Origin: Rhodoferax sp. BLA1
GTDB taxonomy: Bacteria; Pseudomonadota; Gammaproteobacteria; Burkholderiales; Burkholderiaceae_C
Assembly: GCF_013416775.1 (NCBI RefSeq)
Contig: NZ_SZVI01000001.1
Coordinates: 310,001-374,000, forward strand
Direction of reading: 5' to 3'
DNA: 64,000 bases
The notes below the pieces were generated by a model. That model did not search any database. It saw only the letters and a list, made by a program, of their open reading frames with translations, and was not told the DNA's origin. This document shows positions 1 through 8,096 of the stretch, piece after piece. The number at the start of each line of letters is the position of its first letter. Position 1 is the stretch's first letter. A program made the position numbers and the translations under genes.

Positions 1-191
1 TGCGCGGTTTGCGTCAGGCGCTTGCGGATCTTGTGCGGCACACTGACCTTGGCCGTCATGCTGTCGGCCAGCGCCAGCGGCGTCATCGGCACCGCCACAT
101 CGCTGCACAGCGACAACATCTCCGGTCCCATGTAAGGGATGACCGAGCCGGTGGCCAGTTGGCTGGCAATGTCGTTGATCAGATCAGTCAT
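1..191 (-). CDS. SIR2-like family protein, N-terminal part (runs off the window)
   Basis: An open frame starts at the ATG at 191 and runs off the left edge, giving 63 residues beginning MTDLINDIASQLATGS. The segment VIPYMGPEML near residue 17 looks like the glycine-containing nucleotide loop of SIR2-like proteins, which usually read (I/V)PYLGPG; here the final glycine is Glu. Family membership is inferred from this short stretch and from my recollection that SIR2-like genes occur in proteobacterial nif clusters. It follows the DegT-like gene on the same strand across a 144-base gap that holds an intergenic repeat, so it may be expressed separately. Function is unknown. Confidence 0.5.
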   Translation of the reverse strand, partial: MTDLINDIASQLATGSVIPYMGPEMLSLCSDVAVPMTPLALADSMTAKVSVPHKIRKRLTQTA

Positions 192-232
192 AAGTTTCTT
201 TCAGTGACAGTGGAAGTGGCAGGAATGGGGCA

Positions 233-334
233 ACTAAGCCAGAAATGCCGCGGAACTGGCTTTGCCAGGCCGCTGGCATTGCCCCCTGAGGGGGTATGCG
301 GCTACGCGCAGCGAGCAAGCAACGGGGGGGAGCC
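233..334 (-). repeat. Intergenic repeat family 2, copy A
   Basis: Read on the minus strand this begins GGCTCCCCCCCGTTGCTTGC, continues through CTCGCTGCGCGTA and a CCCCCTCAGGGGGC palindrome, and ends in CCGCGGCATTTCTGGCTT. The same blocks in the same order recur at 18264-18455, where extra sequence separates them. It fills most of the gap between the DegT-like gene and the SIR2-like gene. It has no coding potential; a mobile or terminator-type repeat is inferred. Confidence 0.75.
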
Positions 335-335
335 A

Positions 336-1496
336 TCAATAAATCGTAGCACCGGCGCCGACATTGGAAGCCGTGTCCTTGAGCGTTTTGACGATGTACT
401 GCACCTGTTCTTCGTCCAGATGTGTGTGCAGAGGCAGCGCCAGCGCGCGGTCGCCGATACGTTCGGTGTCGATCAGCAGACCACGCGGCTGCCCAGTGGT
501 CTCGCTCGTGTTCATGTAATAAAACTGCTGGTGTAACGGGTGGCTGTAGGCAGCGGACTCGATGCCGCAGGACAGCAGGTCATCCATCATCTGGGCGCGT
601 GTGCTGCCCGAGAAACGTTTACCCAGGTGCACCACGTAGAGCATCCAGTGCACTTCGTCCACGTCCTGCCCGATGTAGGGCGGCTTGATGCCTTCAAAAC
701 TTTGCATCTGCTCGTGGTACCAGGCCACCACCTGCTGGCGCGCCGCCAGCCGATCATCCAGCCCTGCCAGCTGCGCCAGACCGAGTGCGGCGGTGAGTTC
801 ACTCATGCCCGCCTGCAGCGGCACCCGTGCGCCGACCGAGACCGACGCCCGGTCAGCCAGCCGACGCTGGCGCAGGTAACGCAGCTCATGCACCAACGCG
901 TCGTTGTCGGTGACCAACATGCCGCCCTCACCAGTACACAGGGCGCAGGGCGCCGAAAAATCAAACACCGACACATCCCCAAACGTGCCCACCACCTGCC
1001 CCTGGTAACGCGAGCCCAAGGCCTCGGTGCTGTCTTCGATCAGAGCCAAACCATGCGCATCTGCCAGCTGGCGCAGCGCCTGCCAAGCCGCCGGGTGGCC
1101 GTTGGTGTTACCGGCCAGCACCGCACGCGTCTGGAGGCTGATCTTGAGCGCGGCTTTGTCGGGGCTCAGGCAACCAGTCCAGTAGTTGATGTCGGCAAAC
1201 ACCGGCGTCGCCCCGGCCAGGGTGATGGCTTGTGCCACCTGGTGCCAGGTGTGGGCGGTGCAGATCACCTCGTCACCGGGGCCAATGCCCAACGCACGCA
1301 GCGTGATCCAGCAGCCCAAGGTGCCGCTGCCCACCGCCACCGCGTGTTGGCGCCCAACCCAGGTCGCAAAGGCCGACTCAAACGCCTGCACCATCGGGCC
1401 GTCCCCCCAGCAGCCAGACTGCAGCACCGCGCGCACCAGATCGTGTTCACGCGCGCCACAGTCGGGCTCAAACAAGGGGATGACGTCAATGTCCAT
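336..1496 (-). CDS. DegT/DnrJ/EryC1/StrS-family protein lacking the PLP lysine
   Basis: A 386-residue protein with the fold signature of the DegT/DnrJ/EryC1/StrS sugar aminotransferases (fold type I, PLP). Visible blocks are GSGTLGCW near residue 56, AGATPVFADIN near 94, an EDSTEALGS segment (Asp155 fits the aspartate that binds the PLP ring nitrogen) and GEGGM at 189-193. The residue that normally holds PLP as a Schiff base lies five places before GEGG. Here that position is Cys184 (codon TGC), and no lysine replaces it nearby. The family's usual His/Gln after the ED motif is Glu158. The enzyme is therefore probably not an aminotransferase; a dehydratase-like, scaffolding or ligand-binding role is possible. 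The ATG at 1496 was chosen because it lies 8 bases after the preceding stop, and the longer frame would overlap that gene. It sits at the end of the nifB operon. Confidence 0.85.
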   Translation of the reverse strand: MDIDVIPLFEPDCGAREHDLVRAVLQSGCWGDGPMVQAFESAFATWVGRQHAVAVGSGTLGCWITLRALGIGPGDEVICTAHTWHQVAQAITLAGATPVFADINYWTGCLSPDKAALKISLQTRAVLAGNTNGHPAAWQALRQLADAHGLALIEDSTEALGSRYQGQVVGTFGDVSVFDFSAPCALCTGEGGMLVTDNDALVHELRYLRQRRLADRASVSVGARVPLQAGMSELTAALGLAQLAGLDDRLAARQQVVAWYHEQMQSFEGIKPPYIGQDVDEVHWMLYVVHLGKRFSGSTRAQMMDDLLSCGIESAAYSHPLHQQFYYMNTSETTGQPRGLLIDTERIGDRALALPLHTHLDEEQVQYIVKTLKDTASNVGAGATIY

Positions 1497-1504
1497 GGCA
1501 CGGC

Positions 1505-1765
1505 TCAGTCTTGCGTCAGGATCAGTGCAGTGGCCTCTTCGGGCTGCGCGGTGGTGCTCCAACAATGCCCGTTGGAGGTGGCCAGGTAGATGCTGCGCGC
1601 ACCACAGCGCAGTGCGGCGGTTTCACCACGCATGTCCATCGCATCCACCACCACCACGCGCTGCTCGGGGTGGCTGGCACGCCAGCTGGCGGCGGCCTCG
1701 CGCACACTGGCGGCCGAGACCAGCAGCTGCGCGGCGCTGTGTAAATCAGCCTGGGTGATAGCCAT
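1505..1765 (-). CDS. Small nif-cluster protein (DUF6129-like)
   Basis: An 86-residue acidic/alanine-rich protein that starts two bases after the nifT stop, so it is almost certainly cotranscribed and coupled. The C-terminal part, with SNGHCWSTT followed by PEEATALIL, resembles what I remember of the DUF6129 family of small proteins in nif clusters; the assignment is from memory. No signal peptide, membrane segment or metal motif is visible, and there are two cysteines. A TTG six bases upstream is possible, but the ATG at 1765 is preferred. Function is unknown; the context says nitrogenase maturation or accessory. Confidence 0.7.
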   Translation of the reverse strand: MAITQADLHSAAQLLVSAASVREAAASWRASHPEQRVVVVDAMDMRGETAALRCGARSIYLATSNGHCWSTTAQPEEATALILTQD

Positions 1766-1767
1766 GC

Positions 1768-1995
1768 TCAATCACCCGCGTCTTCGGTCAAGGCCAAGCG
1801 GCGCGCCTCCACCGTGATCGGCAGCGGGGTGTCGGCTGGCATCTCGGGCAGATCAAACTGCCAGCCGTTGCCCAAGGTGACCACCCCACCCCACATGCCG
1901 GGATTGGCCATGGCCACAATCGGTTCCTCCAGGTCTTTTTTGGCGACATAACCGGTCAGCGTGCCTTTGCTGTCTTTGCGAATCATGAGTTTCAT
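1768..1995 (-). CDS. nifT: Nitrogen fixation protein NifT (FixU)
   Basis: A 75-residue protein matching the NifT/FixU family in length and in the conserved centre and end (WGGVVTLGNGWQFDLP, then LPITVEARRL). NifT is a small protein usually cotranscribed with nif structural or maturation genes; its loss has little reported phenotype and its biochemical role is not established. It lies downstream of nifS and two bases upstream of the next small gene. The start ATG at 1995 gives the normal family length. Confidence 0.93.
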   Translation of the reverse strand: MKLMIRKDSKGTLTGYVAKKDLEEPIVAMANPGMWGGVVTLGNGWQFDLPEMPADTPLPITVEARRLALTEDAGD

Positions 1996-2037
1996 GGGTG
2001 GGTGTCCTGGTGAGTTTGTGAAAATAAAGGGGGCGTT

Positions 2038-3186
2038 TCAGGACGCAGTCAGCAGGTCTTCCTGCAACAGGGGTGCCAGCAAGGGGGGCAATTCGCGCAG
2101 CACATAGGCCACATCCTCCGGCGTGGTGGTGGCACCCAACGAGAACCGCACGGCCGCCAGCGCCTCATCGTCCGGCACCCCCATGGCGCGCAACACATGG
2201 GAGGGCTCACTGCCGCCCGAGGAACAGGCGGCACCGCTGGAGGCTGCGACATGCAGGCGCTCCAGGCGCTGCAGCACCACATCAACCGACAGGTGGCCAA
2301 AACGCAGATAACTGGTGCCGGGCAGGCGCGCTTGGCCCTGGCACCACACATGGGTGGTTGGCAAGGCGTTTTGCAAACCAGCCTCCAGGCTGTCACGCAG
2401 CTGGGCCACCCGCGCCGCCTCGGCCTCCAGGTCACCAAGCAAGTCCAACGCAGCCGCCAGGCCCACAATGCCAGGCAGGTTCTCGGTGCCGCCCCGGCGA
2501 CCGCGCTCCTGGCTGCCCAGACTTTGCGGCACCAGCGGCACACCCTGGCGCAACAGCAGCGCCCCTACCCCCTTGGGGCCACGGAACTTGTGCGCCGACA
2601 GCGACACCGCATCGGTCCCACAGCGGGCAAAGTCAAAAGGCAGCTTGCCAATGAACTGGGTCGCATCCAGGTGCAACAGCGCGCCCGCCGCATGGGCCAG
2701 ATCAGCAACTTCAGCCACCGGCATCAACACACCGGTTTCGTTGTTGGCCGCCATCAAGGACACCAGCGCCACATCGGGGCCCAGCATCGCCTTGGCCGCC
2801 ACCAGATCAAGCTGACCACTGGGCAGCACCGGGAAAAAATCAACCTGTACACCGGCTGCCGCCAAGGCCTTGGCCAAACGCAGGTGCGCGCTGTGCTCAA
2901 CACGGCTGAACAACACCCGCTGGCGGCCGGGCGCAGCACCCGTCAGCAGACCACGCACCGCCAGGTGGTTCGACTCGGTGGCGCCGCTGGTGAAGATCAC
3001 CTCCACCGGCTTGCAGCCCAGCACCCTTGCCACCGTGGCGCGGGCACTGGCCAACACCCGTTTGGCCTCCTGCCCCGGGCCATGTTGTGACGAGCTATTG
3101 GCCCAGACACCCGTCATCACCGGCAGCATCGCAGCGATGACGCCGGGGGCCAGGGGGGTGGTGGCGTTGTGGTCGAGGTAAATCAT
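2038..3186 (-). CDS. nifS: Cysteine desulfurase NifS
   Basis: NifS removes sulfur from L-cysteine as an enzyme persulfide and supplies it for nitrogenase Fe-S cluster assembly. The 382-residue protein begins MIYLDHNATTP. It has the PLP lysine in SLSAHKFRGPKG (Lys200) and the persulfide cysteine in SSGAACSSGGSEPSH (Cys321), with the GGTEN loop near residue 232. The start ATG at 3186 puts YLDHNATT at the N terminus as in the family; a longer frame has no homologous sequence. It lies 20 bases after the DUF3024-like gene. It is a separate paralogue from the IscS-type enzyme at 15796. No nifU is adjacent, so it may work with the IscU at 17077 or another scaffold. Confidence 0.95.
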   Translation of the reverse strand: MIYLDHNATTPLAPGVIAAMLPVMTGVWANSSSQHGPGQEAKRVLASARATVARVLGCKPVEVIFTSGATESNHLAVRGLLTGAAPGRQRVLFSRVEHSAHLRLAKALAAAGVQVDFFPVLPSGQLDLVAAKAMLGPDVALVSLMAANNETGVLMPVAEVADLAHAAGALLHLDATQFIGKLPFDFARCGTDAVSLSAHKFRGPKGVGALLLRQGVPLVPQSLGSQERGRRGGTENLPGIVGLAAALDLLGDLEAEAARVAQLRDSLEAGLQNALPTTHVWCQGQARLPGTSYLRFGHLSVDVVLQRLERLHVAASSGAACSSGGSEPSHVLRAMGVPDDEALAAVRFSLGATTTPEDVAYVLRELPPLLAPLLQEDLLTAS

Positions 3187-3205
3187 GGCAGAAACAGCCG
3201 AGGCC

Positions 3206-3556
3206 TCAGAGCCAGAAGACGCGCTCGGTATCCACACACAGCGCCTCCAGCAAGACCTCCAAGGGCTGGTCTTGCAGCTGCGGCACCCAGGCACTGATCG
3301 CATGGTCGCGCGAACTCAGGCTCCAGTGGCCACAAGTCATGGGCATCAGCAAGGCAATGTCGATCACCCCACCCTGCGGGTCCACATGGCGCGAGCAGCA
3401 AGGGCTTTGAATCAGAAAACCCTCGCCTTGGACCGTGACACGCGGTGTGACATAACGATAGCGCTGGCGCTCACGCAGGGCGCGTTGCAGGCGCAGCTGG
3501 ATCAGGTCCAGCACCTGGGCCCCGGGCGCCACCTTGACCGCGCTGTCGGTGGTCAC
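3206..3556 (-). CDS. Small conserved nif-cluster protein (DUF3024-like)
   Basis: A 116-residue protein starting at a GTG whose last bases form the stop of the upstream nifZ (GTGA overlap), so translation is probably coupled. The middle reads YRYVTPRV, then FLIQSPCCSRHVDP and GGVIDIALL, with a vicinal Cys-Cys pair; two further cysteines follow. This resembles the DUF3024 group from memory. The clustered cysteines and histidine could bind metal, but this is inference. It sits between nifZ and nifS in the nifB operon, which suggests a maturation accessory. Confidence 0.75.
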   Translation of the reverse strand: MTTDSAVKVAPGAQVLDLIQLRLQRALRERQRYRYVTPRVTVQGEGFLIQSPCCSRHVDPQGGVIDIALLMPMTCGHWSLSSRDHAISAWVPQLQDQPLEVLLEALCVDTERVFWL

Positions 3557-3846
3557 ACCGGCTCCTCGGTTTCCGGCAGCAGACCCGGCGGGGCTGGTAC
3601 CAGCTCGATCTCCAGGCAGCCCACCACACAGTCGGCAAACTGCACCAGGTACACCGGCTCATTGAGCTCGGGAGCGTGGCCGATGTTGACCACCTCCCCC
3701 ACCGTGCCACGCGCAGCCAGCAAGGCATCAGGTTCACGCTCGGGATAGCTGCCGTCGTTGACCAGATCGTCCAGCGCAATCACACGCTGGCCCCAGGCAT
3801 AGGCGGGGGCACGCGGTTCCAGAACCGGCAAATTGGATTCAGTCAT
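3553..3846 (-). CDS. nifZ: NifZ-family protein (second of a tandem pair)
   Basis: A 97-residue protein with the NifZ-type core: YAWGQRVIALDDLVNDGSYP, followed by LLAARGTVGEVVNIG and VYLVQFAD. NifZ acts as a late assembly factor for the MoFe-protein P-cluster in Azotobacter. The start ATG at 3846 overlaps the stop of the first nifZ copy (ATGA); a longer frame would run well into that gene. The two neighbours share fold and domain but differ clearly in sequence, so this is an old duplication rather than a recent repeat. Confidence 0.87.
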   Translation of the reverse strand: MTESNLPVLEPRAPAYAWGQRVIALDDLVNDGSYPEREPDALLAARGTVGEVVNIGHAPELNEPVYLVQFADCVVGCLEIELVPAPPGLLPETEEPV

Positions 3847-4205
3847 GGTGTGTCCTCCAGGGGTTGGGCCGAGCCCAGGGTGGCCAATGCGGCGGCTTTG
3901 TCGCCCAATTGCGCCAGCACCTCGGGTGGTAACTTGTCCAGGGTGCAAAGTTCCTTGGCACGCATGCCCACACGGTGCCCAGACTCGATGAAGTCCACCG
4001 CGTAGATGTAGTACTGCTGCAAAAAGGTGTTGATGCTGTTCACATAACCAATGTCGCCCTTGTGCACCAGCACGTCACCGATGTCGTAACCCCGGTAGGT
4101 GCCGTCGTTGCGCACCACCGAACGCGCGACCACCCGCTCGCCAAAACTGAAACGCGGCGGGTAGGCGGTTTCCAGCTCGTCGTCATCGCGGTTGATGTCA
4201 GCCAT
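3843..4205 (-). CDS. nifZ: NifZ-family protein (first of a tandem pair)
   Basis: A 120-residue protein. After an acidic N terminus it has FSFGERVVARSVVRNDGTY, then LVHKGDIGYVNSI and YIYAVDF, the NifZ beta-barrel pattern. It is the more typical NifZ of the pair and has a longer C-terminal tail. It overlaps the end of the upstream LRV gene by eight bases and its stop overlaps the next nifZ start, so the genes are translationally linked. Having two NifZ paralogues together suggests division of labour, for example two MoFe-protein assembly steps; that is inference. Confidence 0.9.
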   Translation of the reverse strand: MADINRDDDELETAYPPRFSFGERVVARSVVRNDGTYRGYDIGDVLVHKGDIGYVNSINTFLQQYYIYAVDFIESGHRVGMRAKELCTLDKLPPEVLAQLGDKAAALATLGSAQPLEDTP

Positions 4206-5034
4206 GGTCAACCCCTTCAACTGCCCCTACCACCTCGCAGCGTGCCTTCACGGCCGCACGAACCTCCTCATCCGGGTCGTCCTGCAGCTGCTGTAACAGC
4301 GCGTGATCGGCGCGCTGGGCGACCTCCCAGCGCACGCGCCAGTCGGTGTCGTGCACCAGTTGAAACAACAGCGGCACCGGCAGGCGCTCGGCCACCACAC
4401 GGCGCACCTCGGGTTCGGCATCGTCGACCATACGCAGCAGGGCCGGCATGGCCAGGCGCTGCGCCACACACAGGCGCACCGAGCGATCGGGGTCATGGAC
4501 CATGGTGGGCAAAATCGCCAGCGGCAGCCGCTGTGCCACCCGCTCACGCACACCGTAGTCGGAGTCATGGCGCAAACGCGCCAGTTCAGCCGCGGGCAGC
4601 CGATGCGCGACCCGGATGCGGACCTCGCGGTGCGGGTCATCGGCCAGCCGCGCCAGCTGGGTCAATGGCAGGCGCATCGCCACCTGCATGCGCACAGTTT
4701 CATCGGGGTCATCGATCAGGCTACCCAGCCGGAAGACGCTGACATAACGCGCCGCAACCGCCCGCACCTCGAAGTACGGGTGCGCCAGCTGCCCATCGGC
4801 CAGTTCAGGATGCCAACGGAAGAAGCGGTCAATACGCCGCGCATACACATCCTGCATACAGGCGTGACCCGGGGCACAACCCTGCCGGTGTGGCAAAGGC
4901 CGCAGCGCCACAAACGCACACGCGGCACAGTGGATGGGCCCACCCTGCCAATCCTGGGGCGCGATGTCGTTGTCGGGCAGGTGCGCGCTGTCTGCGGCCT
5001 CGGTGTGGGGGGTGGGGCTCAGCAGCAAGCTCAT
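4198..5034 (-). CDS. 4Fe4S leucine-rich-repeat-variant (LRV) protein
   Basis: A 278-residue protein of the LRV family, known from Azotobacter nif genes as an alpha-superhelix with an N-terminal [4Fe-4S] cluster. The N-terminal cysteines are C36-x2-C39 and C53-x5-C59. From about residue 84 there are roughly eight repeats of about 24 residues, each with a DDPxxxVR...VAxRLP pattern. The start ATG overlaps the previous stop (ATGA). The family's target is not known; an electron-transfer or protein-docking role in nitrogenase cofactor assembly is inferred. All four cluster cysteines are present. Confidence 0.9.
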   Translation of the reverse strand: MSLLLSPTPHTEAADSAHLPDNDIAPQDWQGGPIHCAACAFVALRPLPHRQGCAPGHACMQDVYARRIDRFFRWHPELADGQLAHPYFEVRAVAARYVSVFRLGSLIDDPDETVRMQVAMRLPLTQLARLADDPHREVRIRVAHRLPAAELARLRHDSDYGVRERVAQRLPLAILPTMVHDPDRSVRLCVAQRLAMPALLRMVDDAEPEVRRVVAERLPVPLLFQLVHDTDWRVRWEVAQRADHALLQQLQDDPDEEVRAAVKARCEVVGAVEGVDHG

Positions 5035-5594
5035 GGGGTGGCACTCCCCCAGCCACGCAGCGGGTAGTCGGCTGGAGCATCCAGCGGGGTGCCGTTTTCA
5101 TGGCGGCTCAACACATGCCACAACAAGGCCGCACCCACATGGTCTTGCGGGTCCAGGCGGCGCAACTCACCCAGCATCAGCCGGGCCTCGTCCAGCTCAC
5201 CCAAGCGCAGGTTGAGGTAGGCCAGCCCCTTGAGGGTGAACAGGTAAAAACGCACGGCAGCGTTGTGCCGAGTGGCCTCGTCACCGGGCGGCACATCGCC
5301 AAAGTCTGGCCCCAGTGCGGTGCGCGCAATGGCCAAGGCATTCTCACCCATGCCCTTGGCCTGATTGAGCTGATGACTATAAAAATAGTAGCGATACAAG
5401 GCAATCACCGGGGCCGGGTGGCGGGGCGCGGCGGCACGCGCCTGCTCCAGCAGGGCCAGGGCCTGTTGTGGCTTGTCGCGGCAACGACCCGCCTCGGTGA
5501 TCAGTGCCTCCACCTGCGGGCTCAGGCCGCCACCAATGACCCCGTCGGCAAAAGCCGCCAGGTCATTGGCAAACTGCAGGCGGTCAGCAGGCAT
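5031..5594 (-). CDS. TPR-like nif-cluster protein
   Basis: A 187-residue soluble helical protein. The central part (about residues 45-75) and the segment with FTLKGLAYLNLRLGELDEA followed by RRLDPQDHVG have the W/L/G/Y/A/P spacing of tetratricopeptide repeats. TPR proteins mediate protein contacts; the partner is unknown. The start at 5594 gives MPADRLQF and a 16-base gap after the A-type carrier gene. The stop overlaps the LRV gene start. The position between an Fe-S carrier and an Fe-S protein suggests an assembly accessory. Confidence 0.8.
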   Translation of the reverse strand: MPADRLQFANDLAAFADGVIGGGLSPQVEALITEAGRCRDKPQQALALLEQARAAAPRHPAPVIALYRYYFYSHQLNQAKGMGENALAIARTALGPDFGDVPPGDEATRHNAAVRFYLFTLKGLAYLNLRLGELDEARLMLGELRRLDPQDHVGAALLWHVLSRHENGTPLDAPADYPLRGWGSATP

Positions 5595-5610
5595 GGTGCT
5601 GGAGCCGCCG

Positions 5611-6015
5611 TCAGGACGGCTGCACAGGCGCCACCGGGCGGCCCCGGCCAATCGCGCTGATGTTGATGTGTGTCACACCCGCCTGAGGGGCGCCCGCGCT
5701 GCTGCAGGCGCAGGCCTCCTTGTTGGGGTCGGTGAAGCTCAGTCCCGACTCGGTGGCGGTCTCGACAAAGTCCATGGTCAGGCCATTGAGCAACAAACGA
5801 CTCTCAGCCGCCAGAAACAGGCGCACACCGCCCACCTCACACAGCTGCTCGTCGGCAGCGGGCGCCAGCTGGGCGCTGAAGTCGCTGGAATAACCGGAGC
5901 AGCCACCCGGCTTGACCGCCAGCCGCAGGCCTGCGCCTGCGCCCAGGCCAGAGAATCGCACAACACGGTTGATGAATTTCGCTGCAGCAGGGGTGACGGT
6001 GAGGTTTGGCAACAT
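5611..6015 (-). CDS. A-type Fe-S carrier of the nifB operon (IscA/HesB family)
   Basis: A 134-residue HesB/IscA-family protein: LTVTPAAAKFI at the start, the first cluster cysteine in PGGCSGYS (Cys39) and the C-terminal pair in ACACSS (Cys102 and Cys104). A-type carriers bind Fe-S clusters and pass them to apo-proteins. The C-terminal tail of about 30 residues after the CxC pair is longer than in ordinary IscA. It lies next to the ferredoxin and nifB genes, so delivery to NifB is a reasonable inference. It is the third A-type protein in the window. Confidence 0.88.
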   Translation of the reverse strand: MLPNLTVTPAAAKFINRVVRFSGLGAGAGLRLAVKPGGCSGYSSDFSAQLAPAADEQLCEVGGVRLFLAAESRLLLNGLTMDFVETATESGLSFTDPNKEACACSSAGAPQAGVTHINISAIGRGRPVAPVQPS

Positions 6016-6041
6016 GGCAGGGGGCTTTCAGAGAAAGGGAA

Positions 6042-6236
6042 TCAGACTTCGGTGATGCAGTCGTCCACCGGACAGATGGCCACACACTGCGGGTCGTCAA
6101 AGTGGCTTTCGCAGTCGTTGCACTTCTTGGGGTCAATCGCGTAGATGCCACTCTTGACGCGGATGGCGGCGTTCGGGCACACCGGCTCGCAGGCGTCACA
6201 CGAGGTGCAGATGTCGGTGTTGATCTTGTGGGTCAT
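6042..6236 (-). CDS. fdxN: 2[4Fe-4S] ferredoxin, FdxN type
   Basis: A 64-residue bacterial-type ferredoxin with two cluster motifs: C10-x2-C13-x2-C16-x3-C20 followed by Pro, and C39-x2-C42-x8-C51-x3-C55 followed by Pro. The eight-residue spacer in the second motif is typical of the nif ferredoxins encoded beside nifB, which donate electrons in FeMo-cofactor synthesis. It starts 36 bases after nifB, with GGAGAT ahead of the ATG. Cys60 is an extra, non-ligand cysteine. Confidence 0.93.
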   Translation of the reverse strand: MTHKINTDICTSCDACEPVCPNAAIRVKSGIYAIDPKKCNDCESHFDDPQCVAICPVDDCITEV

Positions 6237-6271
6237 GGCTAATCTCCTGTCGGGTTGGCTAATGAAAAAAG

Positions 6272-7861
6272 TTAGGCGGCCAGCGCGGTGTAGGCGCCCT
6301 GGCGGATGGCGGCGTCACCACGGTGCTGGTGCAACACGGCGCCGCTGGCCACCCGGGCGCGGTAGTCGTTGAACCAGTCGAGCGCGGCTTTTTCGATGAA
6401 TTCACCGACATAAGCGTCCACTGGCTCAACACCGGCCAACATCAGTTCGTCGCGCGGGCAGGCGCCGATCTTGGCCACCAGCACCGCGTGACAGTCGTTG
6501 ATGGCACGCACCACCGAGGGCAGTTGCTCGTCGTCACCGGCGCCGCCCTGGCAGTACTGGTCCACCCGGCGATGACCCACAAAATGGGCCTTGGCAGCGG
6601 AGACCTCATAGACCTGGAACTCGGTCACATGGCCAAAATGTTCGTTGACACGCCCGCCGCCCTTGGTGGCGACCGCCACCAGCACCTTGAGATCCTGCGC
6701 GGCCTGCAGCGCACTGGCCGCCGCCAGGGCCTGCTGTTTGGCGGCCTGCTGGGCACTGCGCTCCTGCTCAACCTTGTCCTGGTAGGCCTTGCGTTTTTCC
6801 AGGTCGTAGACCACCTCCATGGCGTCCAGCTTGTCCAGCGTGAACTCGTCGCTGCGGTCTTCACCGAGCAGGCCCACCGCGTCGGCACGGCATTGGCGGC
6901 AGTGGCGCATCAGGTTGGCACCGCCCATGCAGGCGTCCTGCACGGCTTTGAGTTCCTGGGCACTGGGGCCACGCTGGCCGGTCAGGCCAAACACCGTGCC
7001 GTGTTCGGGCTCGGAGATCAGCGGCATGATGTTGTGCAGGAAAGCGCCGCGTTTTTTCACCTCGCGGTTCACATCCATCAAATGCTGGTCATTGATGCCG
7101 GGGATCAGCACCGAGTTGACCTTGGTGAGCACACCACGTGCGGTGAGCATCTCCAGGCCCAGCATCTGCCGCTGGTGCAAAACGGTGGCGGCCTCAATGC
7201 CGGTCAGCCGTTTGTGGTTCCAGAAAATCCAGGGGTAAATCTTGGCACCGATCTCGGGGTCCACCATGTTGATGGTGATCGTCACGTGGTCAATGTTGTG
7301 TTTGCAGATCTCGTCCACCAGGTCGGGCAAGGCCAGCCCGTTGGTCGAGAGACACAGCTTGATGTCCGGTGCCCTCGCTGTGAGCATGCGCATGGTGTCG
7401 AAGGTCTTCTTCGGGTTTGCCAACGCGTCTCCCGGGCCGGCAATTCCCAGCACCGTCATCTGCGGGATGGCGCTGGCCACCGCCACCACCTTCTTCACCG
7501 CCTGCTCGGGCGTGAGCTTTTGCGAGACCACACCTGGGCGCGACTCGTTGCTGCAGTCGTACTTGCGGTTGCAGTAATTGCACTGGATGTTGCAGGCTGG
7601 CGCAACCGCCACATGCATGCGGGCAAAGTGGTGGTGGGCTTCCTCCGAGTAACAGGGGTGGTTCTTGACCTTGTCCCAGACCTCGGCCGGCATGTCCTGC
7701 GGACCGTCCGACGAGCCGCAACTGGCCTTGCCCTCCCCACCGGTGGTGCTGCAGCCACCACCGTTTGAGGCCAGTTCGAGCTTGATCTTCAGAGGTTTGA
7801 GCTGACCCATGCTGACATAGGTCGTGCCGGGTTGGCTACCGGTGAGCGCGCTTGTTGGCAT
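6272..7861 (-). CDS. nifB: Nitrogenase cofactor biosynthesis radical-SAM protein NifB
   Basis: NifB fuses two [4Fe-4S] clusters with a carbide and an extra sulfur into NifB-co, the core of FeMo-cofactor. The 529-residue protein has the radical-SAM cysteines C90-x3-C94-x2-C97 and further conserved cysteines for the other clusters. The C-terminal NifX-like domain begins near [18 protein letters not shown]. The start ATG at 7861 has GAAGG eight bases upstream; an ATG five codons earlier has no such site. It is the first gene of the leftward maturation operon, with a sigma-54 promoter at 7908-7923 and NifA sites further upstream, so it should be on only during nitrogen limitation at low oxygen. 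Confidence 0.96.
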   Translation of the reverse strand: MPTSALTGSQPGTTYVSMGQLKPLKIKLELASNGGGCSTTGGEGKASCGSSDGPQDMPAEVWDKVKNHPCYSEEAHHHFARMHVAVAPACNIQCNYCNRKYDCSNESRPGVVSQKLTPEQAVKKVVAVASAIPQMTVLGIAGPGDALANPKKTFDTMRMLTARAPDIKLCLSTNGLALPDLVDEICKHNIDHVTITINMVDPEIGAKIYPWIFWNHKRLTGIEAATVLHQRQMLGLEMLTARGVLTKVNSVLIPGINDQHLMDVNREVKKRGAFLHNIMPLISEPEHGTVFGLTGQRGPSAQELKAVQDACMGGANLMRHCRQCRADAVGLLGEDRSDEFTLDKLDAMEVVYDLEKRKAYQDKVEQERSAQQAAKQQALAAASALQAAQDLKVLVAVATKGGGRVNEHFGHVTEFQVYEVSAAKAHFVGHRRVDQYCQGGAGDDEQLPSVVRAINDCHAVLVAKIGACPRDELMLAGVEPVDAYVGEFIEKAALDWFNDYRARVASGAVLHQHRGDAAIRQGAYTALAA

Positions 7862-7907
7862 GGAGAAACCCTTCATGCGGTCGACCGTGACCGCTCTGGG
7901 CTTGATT

Positions 7908-7923
7908 AGCGATATCCATGCCA
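7908..7923 (-). promoter_or_regulatory. Sigma-54 (-24/-12) promoter of nifB
   Basis: On the minus strand the sequence is TGGCATGGATATCGCT. It has the invariant GG and GC doublets at the spacing of the consensus TGGCACG-N4-TTGCA, and ends 47 bases before the nifB start. Confidence 0.85.
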
Positions 7924-7952
7924 CGCCAAAACACCGGGTTTTGGCTGGATTT

Positions 7953-7968
7953 TGTCGGTTGTGACACA
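7953..7968. promoter_or_regulatory. Putative NifA-binding site (proximal) for nifB
   Basis: A TGT-N10-ACA palindrome, about 38 bases upstream of the -24 element. This is closer than most NifA sites, so it may be secondary to the distal one. Confidence 0.55.
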
Positions 7969-8006
7969 CCCGACCCGGCGCGGCCAGAGCTACTTTGCGG
8001 GCGGCT

Positions 8007-8022
8007 TGTCAGTGATGCGACA
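8007..8022. promoter_or_regulatory. Putative NifA-binding site (distal) for nifB
   Basis: A second TGT-N10-ACA palindrome, about 90 bases upstream of the -24 element. That is the usual distance for NifA acting through a DNA loop. Confidence 0.65.
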
Positions 8023-8096
8023 AAGCTGACACAGCGCCGGAAGTCGGATGTACCTGTCTTGGCGAGGGCCGCCAGCAGCGCAAGGTAAGCGCGTAC

